A DNA stretch of 38,689 bases from positions 1 through 38,689 of the forward strand of contig DFBX01000035.1 of the NCBI GenBank assembly GCA_002366795.1. The letters are read 5' to 3'. The position numbers and the translations under genes were made by a program. This DNA comes from Rhodobacteraceae bacterium UBA3069 (GTDB lineage Bacteria > Pseudomonadota > Alphaproteobacteria > Rhodobacterales > Rhodobacteraceae). The notes under the pieces are model-generated. The model made no database searches. It saw only the letters and a list, made by a program, of their open reading frames with translations, and was not told where the DNA came from. Below, piece after piece: positions 1 through 7,797 of this stretch; the first letter of the stretch is position 1, and each line of letters starts with the position of its first letter.

Positions 1-1
1 C

Positions 2-835
2 CTGATCTGCGACACCGGCCTGTTCCAGTCGAAATCCCCCGCGATCATCACCATGCTGCGCGGCCTTCTGGGCGAAGAGCTGACCATCCACGCCGCCAGC
101 CGCGACTTGCATTCGGGCATGTATGGCGGGCCTGCGCAAAACCCGATCCGCGTGCTGGCGCGCATCCTGGCGGGCCTGCATGACGATCATGGTCGCGTCA
201 CCGTGCCGGGCTTTTATGATGGCGTGCCCGACCTGCCGCCCGAAATCGCCGCCCAGTGGCAGGCGCTTGGCTTTGATCACGCAGGTTTCCTTGGCGATGT
301 CGGCCTGTCCGTCCCCGCCGGAGAGGATGACGCGCCCCCCCTGCAACAGATCTGGTCGCGCCCGACCTGCGAATTCAACGGCATCACGGGCGGTTACACC
401 GGCGAAGGGTTCAAGACCGTGCTGCCCGCGCAGGCCAGCGCCAAACTGTCCTTCCGCCTGGTCGGAACCCAGGACCCTCACGCGATCCGCAAGAGCTTTC
501 GCAAGATGGTCGAGGACCAGCTGCCCGCCGATTGCAGCGTGGAATGGAAAGAACACGGTGCCTCTGCGGCCAGCCAGATGGAAATCGAACACCCCCTGTT
601 CGAAAAATCCCGCGCCGCCCTGACCGAGGAATGGGGCACCCCCGCCGCCTATGCCGGCTGCGGTGGCTCAATCCCCATCGCGGGGCATTTCCAGCGCATT
701 CTGGGCATGAACACCATGCTGACCGGTTTTGCCAAGGACGACGACCAGATCCATTCGCCCAATGAAAAATATGACGTGGAAAGCTTCCACAAGGGGATGC
801 GGTCCTGGGTGCGCCTGCTGGGCAAGCTGGCCTGA
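2..835 (+). CDS. M20-family metallopeptidase, C-terminal part
   Basis: The reading frame is already open at base 2, so the N-terminus lies outside the window; 277 residues are visible. The family (M20/M25/M40 zinc peptidases, dipeptidase branch) hydrolyses short peptides or acyl-amino acids in the cytoplasm. Seen here: a DLHSGMYGG stretch typical of the start of the dimerisation (lid) domain, a FNGITGGYTGEG stretch inside it, and a C-terminal catalytic portion with GGSIPI and a late histidine (DDQIHSPNEKYD) that normally ligates zinc in this family. The gene ends about 60 bp before a hairpin shared with the convergent fasciclin gene. The exact substrate cannot be told. The family call is secure; no internal lesion was seen. 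Confidence 0.9.
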   Translation: MICDTGLFQSKSPAIITMLRGLLGEELTIHAASRDLHSGMYGGPAQNPIRVLARILAGLHDDHGRVTVPGFYDGVPDLPPEIAAQWQALGFDHAGFLGDVGLSVPAGEDDAPPLQQIWSRPTCEFNGITGGYTGEGFKTVLPAQASAKLSFRLVGTQDPHAIRKSFRKMVEDQLPADCSVEWKEHGASAASQMEIEHPLFEKSRAALTEEWGTPAAYAGCGGSIPIAGHFQRILGMNTMLTGFAKDDDQIHSPNEKYDVESFHKGMRSWVRLLGKLA

Positions 836-892
836 TCACGGCAAATCCGCTGCATTGCGAAAGAACGGCGCGCAAGCACTGCGAAAAACAAA

Positions 893-918
893 AAAGCCCC
901 GGCCGAAACCGGGGCTTT
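893..918 (-). terminator. Rho-independent terminator between convergent genes
   Basis: A perfect 10-bp stem AAAGCCCCGG / CCGGGGCTTT with a 6-nt loop. On the minus strand it is followed by a long T-rich run (interrupted by one G), so it best serves the fasciclin gene; it may also stop the peptidase gene, since the plus strand carries three T at its foot. Confidence 0.8.
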
Positions 919-929
919 ATCATGTCATG

Positions 930-965
930 TGAAACGGATCAGTCGGCTGAAACGGATCAGTCGGC
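930..965. repeat. 18-bp perfect tandem duplication
   Basis: The unit TGAAACGGATCAGTCGGC occurs twice head to tail (930-947 and 948-965), four bases past the fasciclin stop codon and before the terminator. It looks like a recent slippage duplication in the 3' untranslated region. Confidence 0.9.
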
Positions 966-969
966 CGGA

Positions 970-1464
970 TCACTTGGGCAGCAGCACCCGGTCGATCACG
1001 TGGATCACGCCGTTCGATGCCATCACGTCGGGCATCACGACATTCGCCTTGTCGACCTTGACGCCATCGGTGCCGTTCACATGCAGCGTGCCGCCCTGAA
1101 CCGTTGTGACCGTTCCACGTGCGCCGACCAGCGAACTGGCCGGATAGTTGCCCGCCACGACGTGATAGGTCAGGATATCGACCAGCTGGTCCTTGTTTTC
1201 AGGCTTCAGCAGGTTCTCGACCGTGCCGGCGGGCAGGACCGCGAAAGCATCGTTCGTGGGGGCGAAGACAGTGAACGGGCCATCACCCTTCAGCGTGTCC
1301 ACCAGACCTGCCGCCGAAACCGCGGCGACCAGCGTGGAAAAATCAGGGTTCGCAGAAGCCACGTCAACGATGTCGCCACCGCCCATCTTGCCCGTCGCAC
1401 AGCCCGAAACAAGGACAACAAGGCCAGCAGCGGCCACGCTTTTCAAAGCAAATCTACGGTTCAT
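970..1464 (-). CDS. Fasciclin (FAS1) domain lipoprotein
   Basis: 164 residues. The N-terminus has a basic start, a hydrophobic stretch and a lipobox VSGC with the cysteine at residue 22, so the protein is probably lipidated and held at the membrane facing the periplasm. The rest is a single FAS1 domain with both family motifs: FTVFAPTNDAF (about residue 64) and the C-terminal GVIHVIDRVLLP. FAS1 domains mediate adhesion or protein contacts; the bacterial ligand is unknown. A GGAGG ribosome site lies 7-8 bases before the ATG. Monocistronic, ended by the hairpin at 893-918. Confidence 0.93.
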   Translation of the reverse strand: MNRRFALKSVAAAGLVVLVSGCATGKMGGGDIVDVASANPDFSTLVAAVSAAGLVDTLKGDGPFTVFAPTNDAFAVLPAGTVENLLKPENKDQLVDILTYHVVAGNYPASSLVGARGTVTTVQGGTLHVNGTDGVKVDKANVVMPDVMASNGVIHVIDRVLLPK

Positions 1465-1560
1465 AATGTCTTCCTCCGGTAGGGCTATACCTGAAGGATA
1501 CGCAGCGCCCCGGCATCTGGATTGACTTTATTTCAGCCGAAACCCGGCCCCGCCCCGAAC

Positions 1561-2343
1561 TTACCGTGGCCGGGCCCAAAATCGCCGCGTCAGCGACAGC
1601 AACAGCCCCGGCGGGGTAATCCATGTGGACCAGGCCATAAGCTTGTTCATGCCCCCCGGCACGATCACTCGCTGGCCCGCCATGGCCGCGTCCCATCCGG
1701 CGCGGGCGACATCCGCCGCCCCGGGCATGGGAAAGCGTTTCACCACCGGCAGATCGCCGATCCCCGCACTGTCGAATAACGCGGTGCGGGTCGGGCCGGG
1801 GCACAGGGCCGTTACCGTGACACCGCGGTTGCGCATTTCGTCGGCCACGACCTGGCTCAGCGACAGAACATAGGATTTCGAGGCATGATAAACCGCCATC
1901 CCCGGCCCCGGCATGAAACCCGCGTTCGAGGCGACGTTGATGATGCGCCCGCCGCCCGCGCCCTCCATATGCGGCAAGGCCAGCTTCATCAGGCGGGTCA
2001 GCGCGTCGATGTTCACATCCAGCGACAGGCGCTCCCGCGCCCAGCCGTCCGGCGCCGCGAACTTGCCATGGCTGCCCAGCCCCGCGTTGTTGACCAGCCA
2101 GCCGATACGCCGCCCGATGCTCGCCTCTGCCCAGGCGCGCTCGACCTCGACGGGATCGGACAGGTCCGCCACGATCACCACGGCCTCGCGCCCCAGCCCG
2201 CGCACCGCCTGCGCGGCCTGCTCCAGCCGCGCCGCGTTGCGCGCCACCAGCACCAGGTCGAACCCCTTTTCCGCCGCCAGTTCCGCAAAGGCCCGCCCGA
2301 TCCCTTCGGACGCGCCCGTTACCAATACCCATTGCCGCTGCAT
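1561..2343 (-). CDS. SDR family NAD(P)-dependent oxidoreductase
   Basis: 260 residues, the usual length of a classical short-chain dehydrogenase. Seen: the cofactor-binding TGASEGIG near residue 9, NNAG at 85-88, catalytic Ser139 and the YxxxK pair Tyr152/Lys156 (YHASK). Cytoplasmic; substrate unknown. The sequence pattern after the active site (LCPGPTRTALFD) resembles DltE-like/short acyl-ketone reductases. It stands alone between the fasciclin gene (same strand, 96 bp away) and sufT (divergent). Confidence 0.92.
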   Translation of the reverse strand: MQRQWVLVTGASEGIGRAFAELAAEKGFDLVLVARNAARLEQAAQAVRGLGREAVVIVADLSDPVEVERAWAEASIGRRIGWLVNNAGLGSHGKFAAPDGWARERLSLDVNIDALTRLMKLALPHMEGAGGGRIINVASNAGFMPGPGMAVYHASKSYVLSLSQVVADEMRNRGVTVTALCPGPTRTALFDSAGIGDLPVVKRFPMPGAADVARAGWDAAMAGQRVIVPGGMNKLMAWSTWITPPGLLLSLTRRFWARPR

Positions 2344-2530
2344 CTGCTGCTCCTCGTTACATTCCGCCCCAGGCTATCAACCCGCGCGGGGATTGCACAA
2401 CGCCCGGACCGGCATTTCATTTTGCCATAAATACTCTAATTCCTGCTTTGCCCAATTACCCGACGCCGGACCACTGGACGAGGCGGCCCATAAATCCTAT
2501 ATGAACAGTCAGGAAATCCGCGAGAGAGTC

Positions 2531-2893
2531 ATGACCGAACAGACAGAGCAGCTCGAAGGCACCCCGCTCATCAAGCCCTCCAGCACCGACCACCCGCTGT
2601 ATGACAGCGTGGTCGAGGCATGTCGCACGGTGTATGATCCCGAAATTCCGGTGAACATCTACGACCTGGGCCTGGTCTACACGATCGAGATCAACGACCA
2701 GAACGAGGTGCATATCGTCATGTCCCTCACCGCGCCCGGCTGCCCCGTCGCAGGCGAGATGCCCGGCTGGCTGGCCGAAGCAGTCGAGCCTGTGGATGGC
2801 GTGAAACAGGTCGATGTCGAACTGACGTGGGAGCCTCAGTGGGGCATGGACATGATGTCCGACGAGGCGCGGCTTGAACTGGGCTTCATGTAA
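2531..2893 (+). CDS. sufT: SufT-type Fe-S assembly protein (DUF59/MIP18)
   Basis: 120 residues from the ATG at 2531; an in-frame ATG at 2501 would add ten residues, but homologues known to me begin near MT(D/E)QTEQL. DUF59 hallmarks are DPEIP at 36-40, the following YDLGLVY, and TAPGCPVA with the conserved cysteine at 71. SufT proteins help mature Fe-S enzymes in the cytosol alongside the SUF machinery. In related genomes I expect the A-type carrier (here at 4513) directly downstream; here a SatD/DUF3307 pair sits between them. Confidence 0.92.
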   Translation: MTEQTEQLEGTPLIKPSSTDHPLYDSVVEACRTVYDPEIPVNIYDLGLVYTIEINDQNEVHIVMSLTAPGCPVAGEMPGWLAEAVEPVDGVKQVDVELTWEPQWGMDMMSDEARLELGFM

Positions 2894-2970
2894 TCTGCCA
2901 AGTGCCCCCGGGTCGGACCCAAGACCCGAAATAGGGTCGAAACACCAAGCGCAGCCTCTTTAGGCAGCGT

Positions 2971-3098
2971 TTTGCATTTCGCAGCCCATTAATGATGCAC
3001 CACAACAAGGGCAAACGCCCACACTGCGCACCCATTCGCACCCATTCGCACCCCAAAAAGGTTGCATTATATATTTCGCAACCTATAATGGCTGCACC
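2971..3098 (+). promoter_or_regulatory. Promoter and repeated element before satD
   Basis: A consensus -10 box TATAAT lies at 3084-3089, with a partial -35 TTGCAT at 3062-3067 (16-bp spacer). The ATG begins only 10 bases after the -10 box, so the transcript would be leaderless; no Shine-Dalgarno is present. The inverted repeat GGTTGC / GCAACC (about 3060-3083) covers the spacer. A related copy, 19 of 25 positions identical over the TTTCGCA...GCACC segment, lies about 100 bp upstream (2978-3002). Between them is a 10-bp tandem unit CGCACCCATT (3027-3046 plus a partial third). This looks like an operator array, possibly for the downstream HTH protein itself. Confidence 0.6.
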
Positions 3099-3734
3099 AT
3101 GCCCCGTACCAAACCCGATATCGCCGTGCTGACAGGTGATCTTGTCGCCTCCACCTCGCTGACGCCCGACCAGCTGGCCCGCGCCATGGCGACGCTTGAA
3201 CGCTGCGCCGAAACGCAAGCCGCATGGCACGGGGCCGACCTGCGCTTTGCGCGCCATCGCGGCGATGGCTGGCAGGTGGCGCTGGCCCGCCCCGCGCTGG
3301 CGCTACGCTCGGCACTGGCGTTCCGCGCCGCGCTGAAGGCCGCCGATGACAGGTTCGACAGCTATATCGCTATCGCGCTGGGCGCGGCGGATCTGCAAGA
3401 CGGGAACAGCCTGAACACGCGGAACGATCCGGTTTTCGTCGCCTCCGGGCGGGCGCTGGACAGGTTGAAAGACCGGCAAACGCAGCGCATCGCCCATGCT
3501 TCGGGTGGCGCGCTGAATGCCGCCACCATCCTTGCCGACCACCTGTCACAAGGCTGGACAGCGGCGCAGGCGCAGGCGATCCTGCCCAGCCTTGCCCCCG
3601 ATGCGGACATCACCCTGACCGGCATCGCGCAGGGGCTTGGCAAATCGCGCCAGACCGTCACCAAATCCCTGCACGCGGCCGGGTGGGACGCGCTCGACCC
3701 CGCCCTCACCGCATTGGAGGCCGCCCATGGCTGA
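3099..3734 (+). CDS. SatD-family protein with C-terminal HTH
   Basis: 211 residues. The N-terminus (IAVLTGDLVAST) and the following RHRGDGWQV match my recollection of the SatD family, which resembles a nucleotide-cyclase-type fold but has no firmly known activity. The C-terminal part, about residues 165-190 (GIAQGLGKSRQTVTKSLHAAG), is a convincing helix-turn-helix of sigma-region-4 style, so DNA binding is likely. The stop overlaps the start of the next gene by 8 bp, so the two are translationally coupled; SatD and DUF3307 genes are commonly paired in bacteria. No ribosome site, consistent with a leaderless message. Confidence 0.72.
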   Translation: MPRTKPDIAVLTGDLVASTSLTPDQLARAMATLERCAETQAAWHGADLRFARHRGDGWQVALARPALALRSALAFRAALKAADDRFDSYIAIALGAADLQDGNSLNTRNDPVFVASGRALDRLKDRQTQRIAHASGGALNAATILADHLSQGWTAAQAQAILPSLAPDADITLTGIAQGLGKSRQTVTKSLHAAGWDALDPALTALEAAHG

Positions 3735-4461
3735 AACCCTCGCCGCGCTCCTCTTTGCCCATATCCTTGCCGATTTCGTGCTGCAAACCAGCGCCATGGT
3801 GGAAAACAAACGCGCCCCCGGTGTGCTGCTGGCCCATACGGCGCTGGTGCTGGCCACGACCATGGCCGCGACCGGGCAGGTCGCCCACCCCGCGATCCTT
3901 GCCCTTGGCGCGGCGCATCTGGTCATCGACAGCATCAAGGCCTATGCGACACAGGACAGCCTTGCCGCCTTTCTGACCGATCAGGCCGCCCATATCGCCA
4001 CGCTGCTCGCCGTTGCCGCCTATGCGCCGGACCTGTGGGCAGGCGGCATCTGGGCGCAATCCCTTCCCGCGGCGCAGGCACCGATGCTGCATGCCATGAC
4101 CTTGGCGGCCGGGCTGATCGCCACCACCCGCGCGGGCGGCTTTGCCGTGGGCAAGCTGATGCAACCCTATGCCGCCGCCTACACCCCCGACGGGCTGCCC
4201 CAGGGCGGCAAGCTGATCGGCATACTTGAACGCGGGCTGATCTTCCTGATGCTGCTGATGGGTCAACCCAATGCCATCGGATTTCTCATCGCGGCGAAAT
4301 CCGTGATGCGGTTCGAAACCGCCAGCAAGGAACAGAAGGCCGCGGAATACGTCATTATCGGCACTCTGGCCTCTTTCGCATGGGCCATCGCGGTCACTTT
4401 ATCCGTGATCACCCTTCAAGCTGCCCTTCCCCCGCTTGAGATCGCGCTGCGCAAGCCCTAG
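3727..4461 (+). CDS. DUF3307 integral membrane protein
   Basis: 244 residues from ATG 3727, overlapping the SatD-family gene by 8 bp. The first 70 residues show the DUF3307 pattern: LLFAHILADFVLQT, an invariant-looking histidine in LLAHTALV, and HLVIDSIKAY. Several hydrophobic segments follow (around residues 98-115, 123-138, 180-200, 220-240), giving a multi-pass inner membrane protein. Function unknown. The link to a predicted DNA-binding partner suggests a regulated membrane function; this is inference only. Confidence 0.8.
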   Translation: MAETLAALLFAHILADFVLQTSAMVENKRAPGVLLAHTALVLATTMAATGQVAHPAILALGAAHLVIDSIKAYATQDSLAAFLTDQAAHIATLLAVAAYAPDLWAGGIWAQSLPAAQAPMLHAMTLAAGLIATTRAGGFAVGKLMQPYAAAYTPDGLPQGGKLIGILERGLIFLMLLMGQPNAIGFLIAAKSVMRFETASKEQKAAEYVIIGTLASFAWAIAVTLSVITLQAALPPLEIALRKP

Positions 4462-4512
4462 ATTGGTATCCAAGAGTCACCAAAAGCCAAAGTCACGAAA
4501 AGGCCACCCCCC

Positions 4513-4863
4513 ATGTTCGGCATCCCCGGGAAACCGCCGGTCACAATGACCCCCGCCGCAATCGCGCAGATCGCCAAGCTGATGCAGCGCGACGGCTCTT
4601 TCGGGCTGCGCATCGGTGTGAAAAAGGGCGGCTGCGCCGGCATGGAATATACCATGGATTTCGCTCCCGAGGCCGACCCCAACGACGAGGTCATCGAACA
4701 GGGCGGCGCGCGGGTGATGATCGCCCCAATGGCGCAGATGTTCCTGTTCGGAACGGAAATCGACTATGAAACCTCGTTGCTGGAATCGGGGTTCAAATTC
4801 AACAACCCCAACGTGACCGAGGCCTGCGGCTGCGGCGAATCCATCAAGTTCGAAGGCATGTAA
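4513..4863 (+). CDS. A-type Fe-S carrier (SufA/IscA/HesB family)
   Basis: 116 residues. The three conserved cluster-binding cysteines are visible: Cys41 in KKGGCAGMEY and Cys105/Cys107 in EACGCGES. A-type carriers accept a nascent cluster from the scaffold and hand it to apo-proteins in the cytoplasm. The 51-bp gap after DUF3307 has only a weak AAAAGG ribosome site. Together with sufT it marks an Fe-S assembly locus; the core suf genes are not in the window. SufA or ErpA-like identity cannot be resolved by eye. Confidence 0.93.
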   Translation: MFGIPGKPPVTMTPAAIAQIAKLMQRDGSFGLRIGVKKGGCAGMEYTMDFAPEADPNDEVIEQGGARVMIAPMAQMFLFGTEIDYETSLLESGFKFNNPNVTEACGCGESIKFEGM

Positions 4864-4864
4864 C

Positions 4865-5257
4865 ATGGCGGTCGAGGACGATCTGCGCGATCATGTCCTT
4901 GACCTGTTTGCCGGCCTTGGCCCGCTGCGCTGCGCGCGCATGTTCTCGGGCCTTGGCATCTATGTCGAACAGGACGTGATGTTCGCCATGATCTCCTCCT
5001 CCGGCACGGTCTACCTGAAATCCGACGACAGCACCGATGCGGCCTTCACCGCGGCCGGGTCGCACCCCTTCACCTATACCCGCAAGAACGGCGAGACCTA
5101 GGTGCGCACCTATATGTCCCTGCCCGACAGCGCCATGGACGACGCTGAAAAGGCGCTGACATGGGCAGGGCTGTCCCTGCCCCCGGCCCGCGAAGCCGCC
5201 GCACAAAAACGTGCCGAAAAGGCCCGCAAGGCGGCACGCAAGGCCGCCGGGGGCTAA
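4865..5257 (+). pseudogene. TfoX N-terminal domain protein, amber-interrupted
   Basis: Starts one base after the sufA-type stop. The first 78 codons give a TfoX_N domain (LFAGLGPLRCARMFSGLGIY...). A TAG at 5099-5101 stops it, but the same frame then continues for 51 codons with the expected remainder of the family (RTYMSLPDSAMDDAEKALTWAG) and a basic Ala/Lys tail, ending in TAA at 5255. A single base change from TAC or TAT (Tyr) would explain the TAG. TfoX-like proteins are linked to competence regulation in gammaproteobacteria; the role of this short alphaproteobacterial form is unknown. Could also be a sequencing error or amber readthrough. Confidence 0.75.
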
Positions 5258-5408
5258 CCACCGCACGCTGCCGCCACTTATGCCGCGCGTCCCGCCTTCG
5301 GCTTCCATCCCTCCGAACACCCCACCTTCCACACGCCGGGCCATTGCAAATCCCGCCCTGCCCGTGTGTAGTTCCATGAACCGGACACACCCGCATGCGG
5401 AGGACGCC

Positions 5409-5756
5409 ATGATCGGTCATCTCATCCTGATCCTCACCTGCCAACTCGCCGGAGAGTTGATCACAGGCGCCCTCGCCCTGCCGGTGCCCGGCCCGATCCT
5501 CGGGATGCTCCTGCTTTTTGTCCTGTTGATGCTGCGCGGCGCGATGCCCGACGGGCTGGACCAGACGGCGGGCGGGCTGCTGCGCTCGATGTCGCTCTTG
5601 TTCGTGCCTGCGGGCACCGGCGTGATGCTGCATTTCAAACTGCTGGGCGATGCGCTTTTGCCCCTTGGCGCGGCGCTGATCGTCAGCACCCTCGCCACCA
5701 TCGTCGTCACAGGGCTGATGACGCGCTGGCTGGGACGGGCCCAAGGCGATGGATAA
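5409..5756 (+). CDS. CidA/LrgA family membrane protein
   Basis: 115 residues. ATG 5409 is chosen because GCGGAGGACGCC places a GGAGG site just before it; the in-frame ATG at 5376 lacks one. Four hydrophobic segments, with the family stretch LPVPGPILGMLLLF at about 26-39. CidA/LrgA proteins are holin-like partners of LrgB-type proteins in the inner membrane, implicated in export of metabolites such as pyruvate or in autolysis control. Overlaps the next gene by 8 bp (ATGGATAA), as expected for an lrgAB operon. Confidence 0.9.
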   Translation: MIGHLILILTCQLAGELITGALALPVPGPILGMLLLFVLLMLRGAMPDGLDQTAGGLLRSMSLLFVPAGTGVMLHFKLLGDALLPLGAALIVSTLATIVVTGLMTRWLGRAQGDG

Positions 5757-6463
5757 CCTTGCCGAAACATGGGTCTACCTCAGCGCCTCGCCGCTGCTTC
5801 ACCTGACCCTCACGCTGATCGCCTTTCAGGCCGCGAACTGGCTGTTCGAAAGAACCGGACGCAACCCGCTGGCCAATCCGGTGCTGGGGGCGGTGCTGCT
5901 GATCGTCGCCGTGCTGCTGGCCACCGATACCGATTACGCCACCTATTTCGAGGGGGCGCAATTCGTCCACTTCCTGCTTGGTCCCGCCACCGTGGCCCTT
6001 GCGGTGCCGCTTTGCCGGCAATGGTGCCTTGTGCGCCGCTCGGCGCTGGCGATCTCGGTCAGCCTGCTGACCGGCTCTCTCACCGCAATTGCGACGGCCA
6101 CGGGCGTGGCATGGATCATGGGCAGCCCGCCCGAGGTTCTGGCCTCCCTCGCGCCGAAATCCGTCACCGCCCCCGTGGCCATGGCCATCGCCGAACAGAT
6201 CGGCGGCCTGCCCTCGCTGACGGCGGTGCTGGTCATCGTCACCGGCATCTTCGGCGCGATGTTCGGGCCAGTGGCGCTGGACCTTGCAGGCATCACCGAC
6301 TGGCGCGCGCGGCCTTGCCATGGGCACCGCCAGCCACGGCATCGGCACCGCCCGCGCCCTGCAAGTCAATGAAACCGCGGGCGCCTTTTCGGGCCTTGCC
6401 ATGGGGCTGAACGCGCTGGCCACGGCGCTGCTGCTGCCGATCCTCTGGGCGCTTCTGGGCTGA
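5749..6463 (+). pseudogene. LrgB family protein, frameshifted
   Basis: The first 188 codons encode a normal LrgB-type membrane protein (NPVLGAVLLI, SVTAPVAMAIAEQIGG, VTGIFGAMFGP). At 6302-6312, in a CGCGCGCGG run, the frame is lost: the original frame gives a nonsense Arg/His-rich tail and stops at 6372, whereas the adjacent frame from 6311 gives the expected family ending GLAMGTASHGIGTARALQVN then ETAGAFSGLAMGLNALATAL, up to TGA 6461-6463. The lesion equals loss of one CG dinucleotide (or gain of one base). Without it the protein would be about 238 residues. Partner of the intact CidA/LrgA gene upstream. Confidence 0.85.
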
Positions 6464-6555
6464 CCCGCCCCGGCTGGCTTTCCGCGATCCGGTGCCACCG
6501 TGAGACGCAGAGCGGGCGACGACATCCCCACCCGCACACCCCTAGGCATGCGCCC

Positions 6556-7587
6556 TCAAACCGCAAAAGGGTCATGACACCGCACCACACCCCTTGGCCC
6601 GCGCATTTTCCGGCGTCCCGTCATCGCCCGCGCCTGCCTGACGCTTAGAAAGGGGCGCACCGGCGGGCCGTTCAACGCATCGCCCTGCACCGCCGCGAAT
6701 AGTCCGCGCAACGCAAGGCGCTGGTATGCTGTCATCCCGCCCAGCACCATCGGCCCAAGGAACAGGCTTTCCGTCCAGACCCCGTTCACGCGCACAAGCT
6801 CGTGGCGGGACAGGGCAAAATGATGCCAGTCGATCCTGCGCTGCCCGCGCATACAGCGGATCCCCCGCTGCCCGATCAAGGCCTTTGCCGGAACCAGCAC
6901 CTCGCCACCGGCGGCGTCCGGCCCGTTCAGCAAAAGCCGGTGCTGGGGCGAAACGACCAGATCACTTTGGGCGCCAAGGGTTCCCGCCGGGATCAGAACC
7001 GGCCTGTCCGAAAAATCGGCGCGCATGAAAACCTGTTCGCGCGCGTTGATCCATTGTATCGGCTGCCCCCTCCTGACCATATGTCAGCACAAGATCGCCG
7101 GGGCACAGCGTTTCCACCGGGCGCGGCCCGCCCGGACAGTCCACCATCATCCCCGGCCCGAAACAGGGAATGCTGCCTGCGTTCGGGCCGATTGAACATA
7201 ATAGGACAATCCCCCGTCATCCGATTGAATGGAATCGCCGCTTGTGGCTGTGACACCGGGATAGCTCGGGGTCTGCCCCGCCAGATCGCCATCGATCGAG
7301 GTCACGAGCGGGTCGTAGAATGAAACGAACTGCATGGCAGTTCCCGTGTCATCCACGATCACCACGGCAGTACCACCGCTCAAATTCGTTTCGAACAGGT
7401 ATACGTCTTTTCCCGCCACGCTCGTTGACAGCACTGGAAAAGGCATTGTCACTATCCAGTTCCCCATCTGGGTGTAAAGCTGGACGCTACACCCCGAAAC
7501 ATCGGTGCCCGCGCTCACCGCGACTTCGACGAAATCCGTGGATGGCGTTCCGGCATAACTGGCCTCGGATACATATGCGTCGGGCAC
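6556..7587 (-). pseudogene. Hint-domain (Hedgehog/intein-like) protein, two frameshifts
   Basis: Starting at a GTG (7587) behind AAGGAAA, the N-terminal part (about 135 residues, PDAYVSEASYAG onward) is a beta-rich, secreted-type domain. The Hint domain begins at PCFGPG, but this lies in another frame: one base seems lost near 7176-7178. That frame runs through MMVDCPGGPRPVETL and GDLVLTYG, then one base seems gained in the G5 run at 7066-7070, restoring the first frame for the rest (RPVLIPAGTLG, DLVVSPQHRLLLNG, HHFALSRHELV, to 6556). With both corrected it is about 343 residues. Similar Hint_2-type proteins are common in Rhodobacteraceae; the Cys and later His motifs suggest self-processing. 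Probably inactive as written. Confidence 0.8.
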
Positions 7588-7797
7588 TGGCTTTTCCTTG
7601 TTCCAGGGAAACCGCAAGCCGTCGCAACCCTGTTCCCGCCGAACAATGGCAAGACACCTTGAAAATATGGTTAAGCCATGCGCCCCCCCGGCCCGACCGC
7701 CGCCACTCCGACACTGCGGATGCACGCGCCGGCTTGACGCGCCGCGCCCCTTCGCCATGATGCCCCCCAATCAAGAATACCGACAAAGGGGACGGGG

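Noticed and set aside
3027..3054. Tandem CGCACCCATT units as a CRISPR or tRNA-related repeat
   Set aside because: Only two and a half 10-bp units with no spacers; too short for CRISPR.
4308..4325. GGTTCGAAACC as a tRNA T-arm
   Set aside because: Lies inside the DUF3307 coding sequence and no acceptor, D or anticodon arms surround it.
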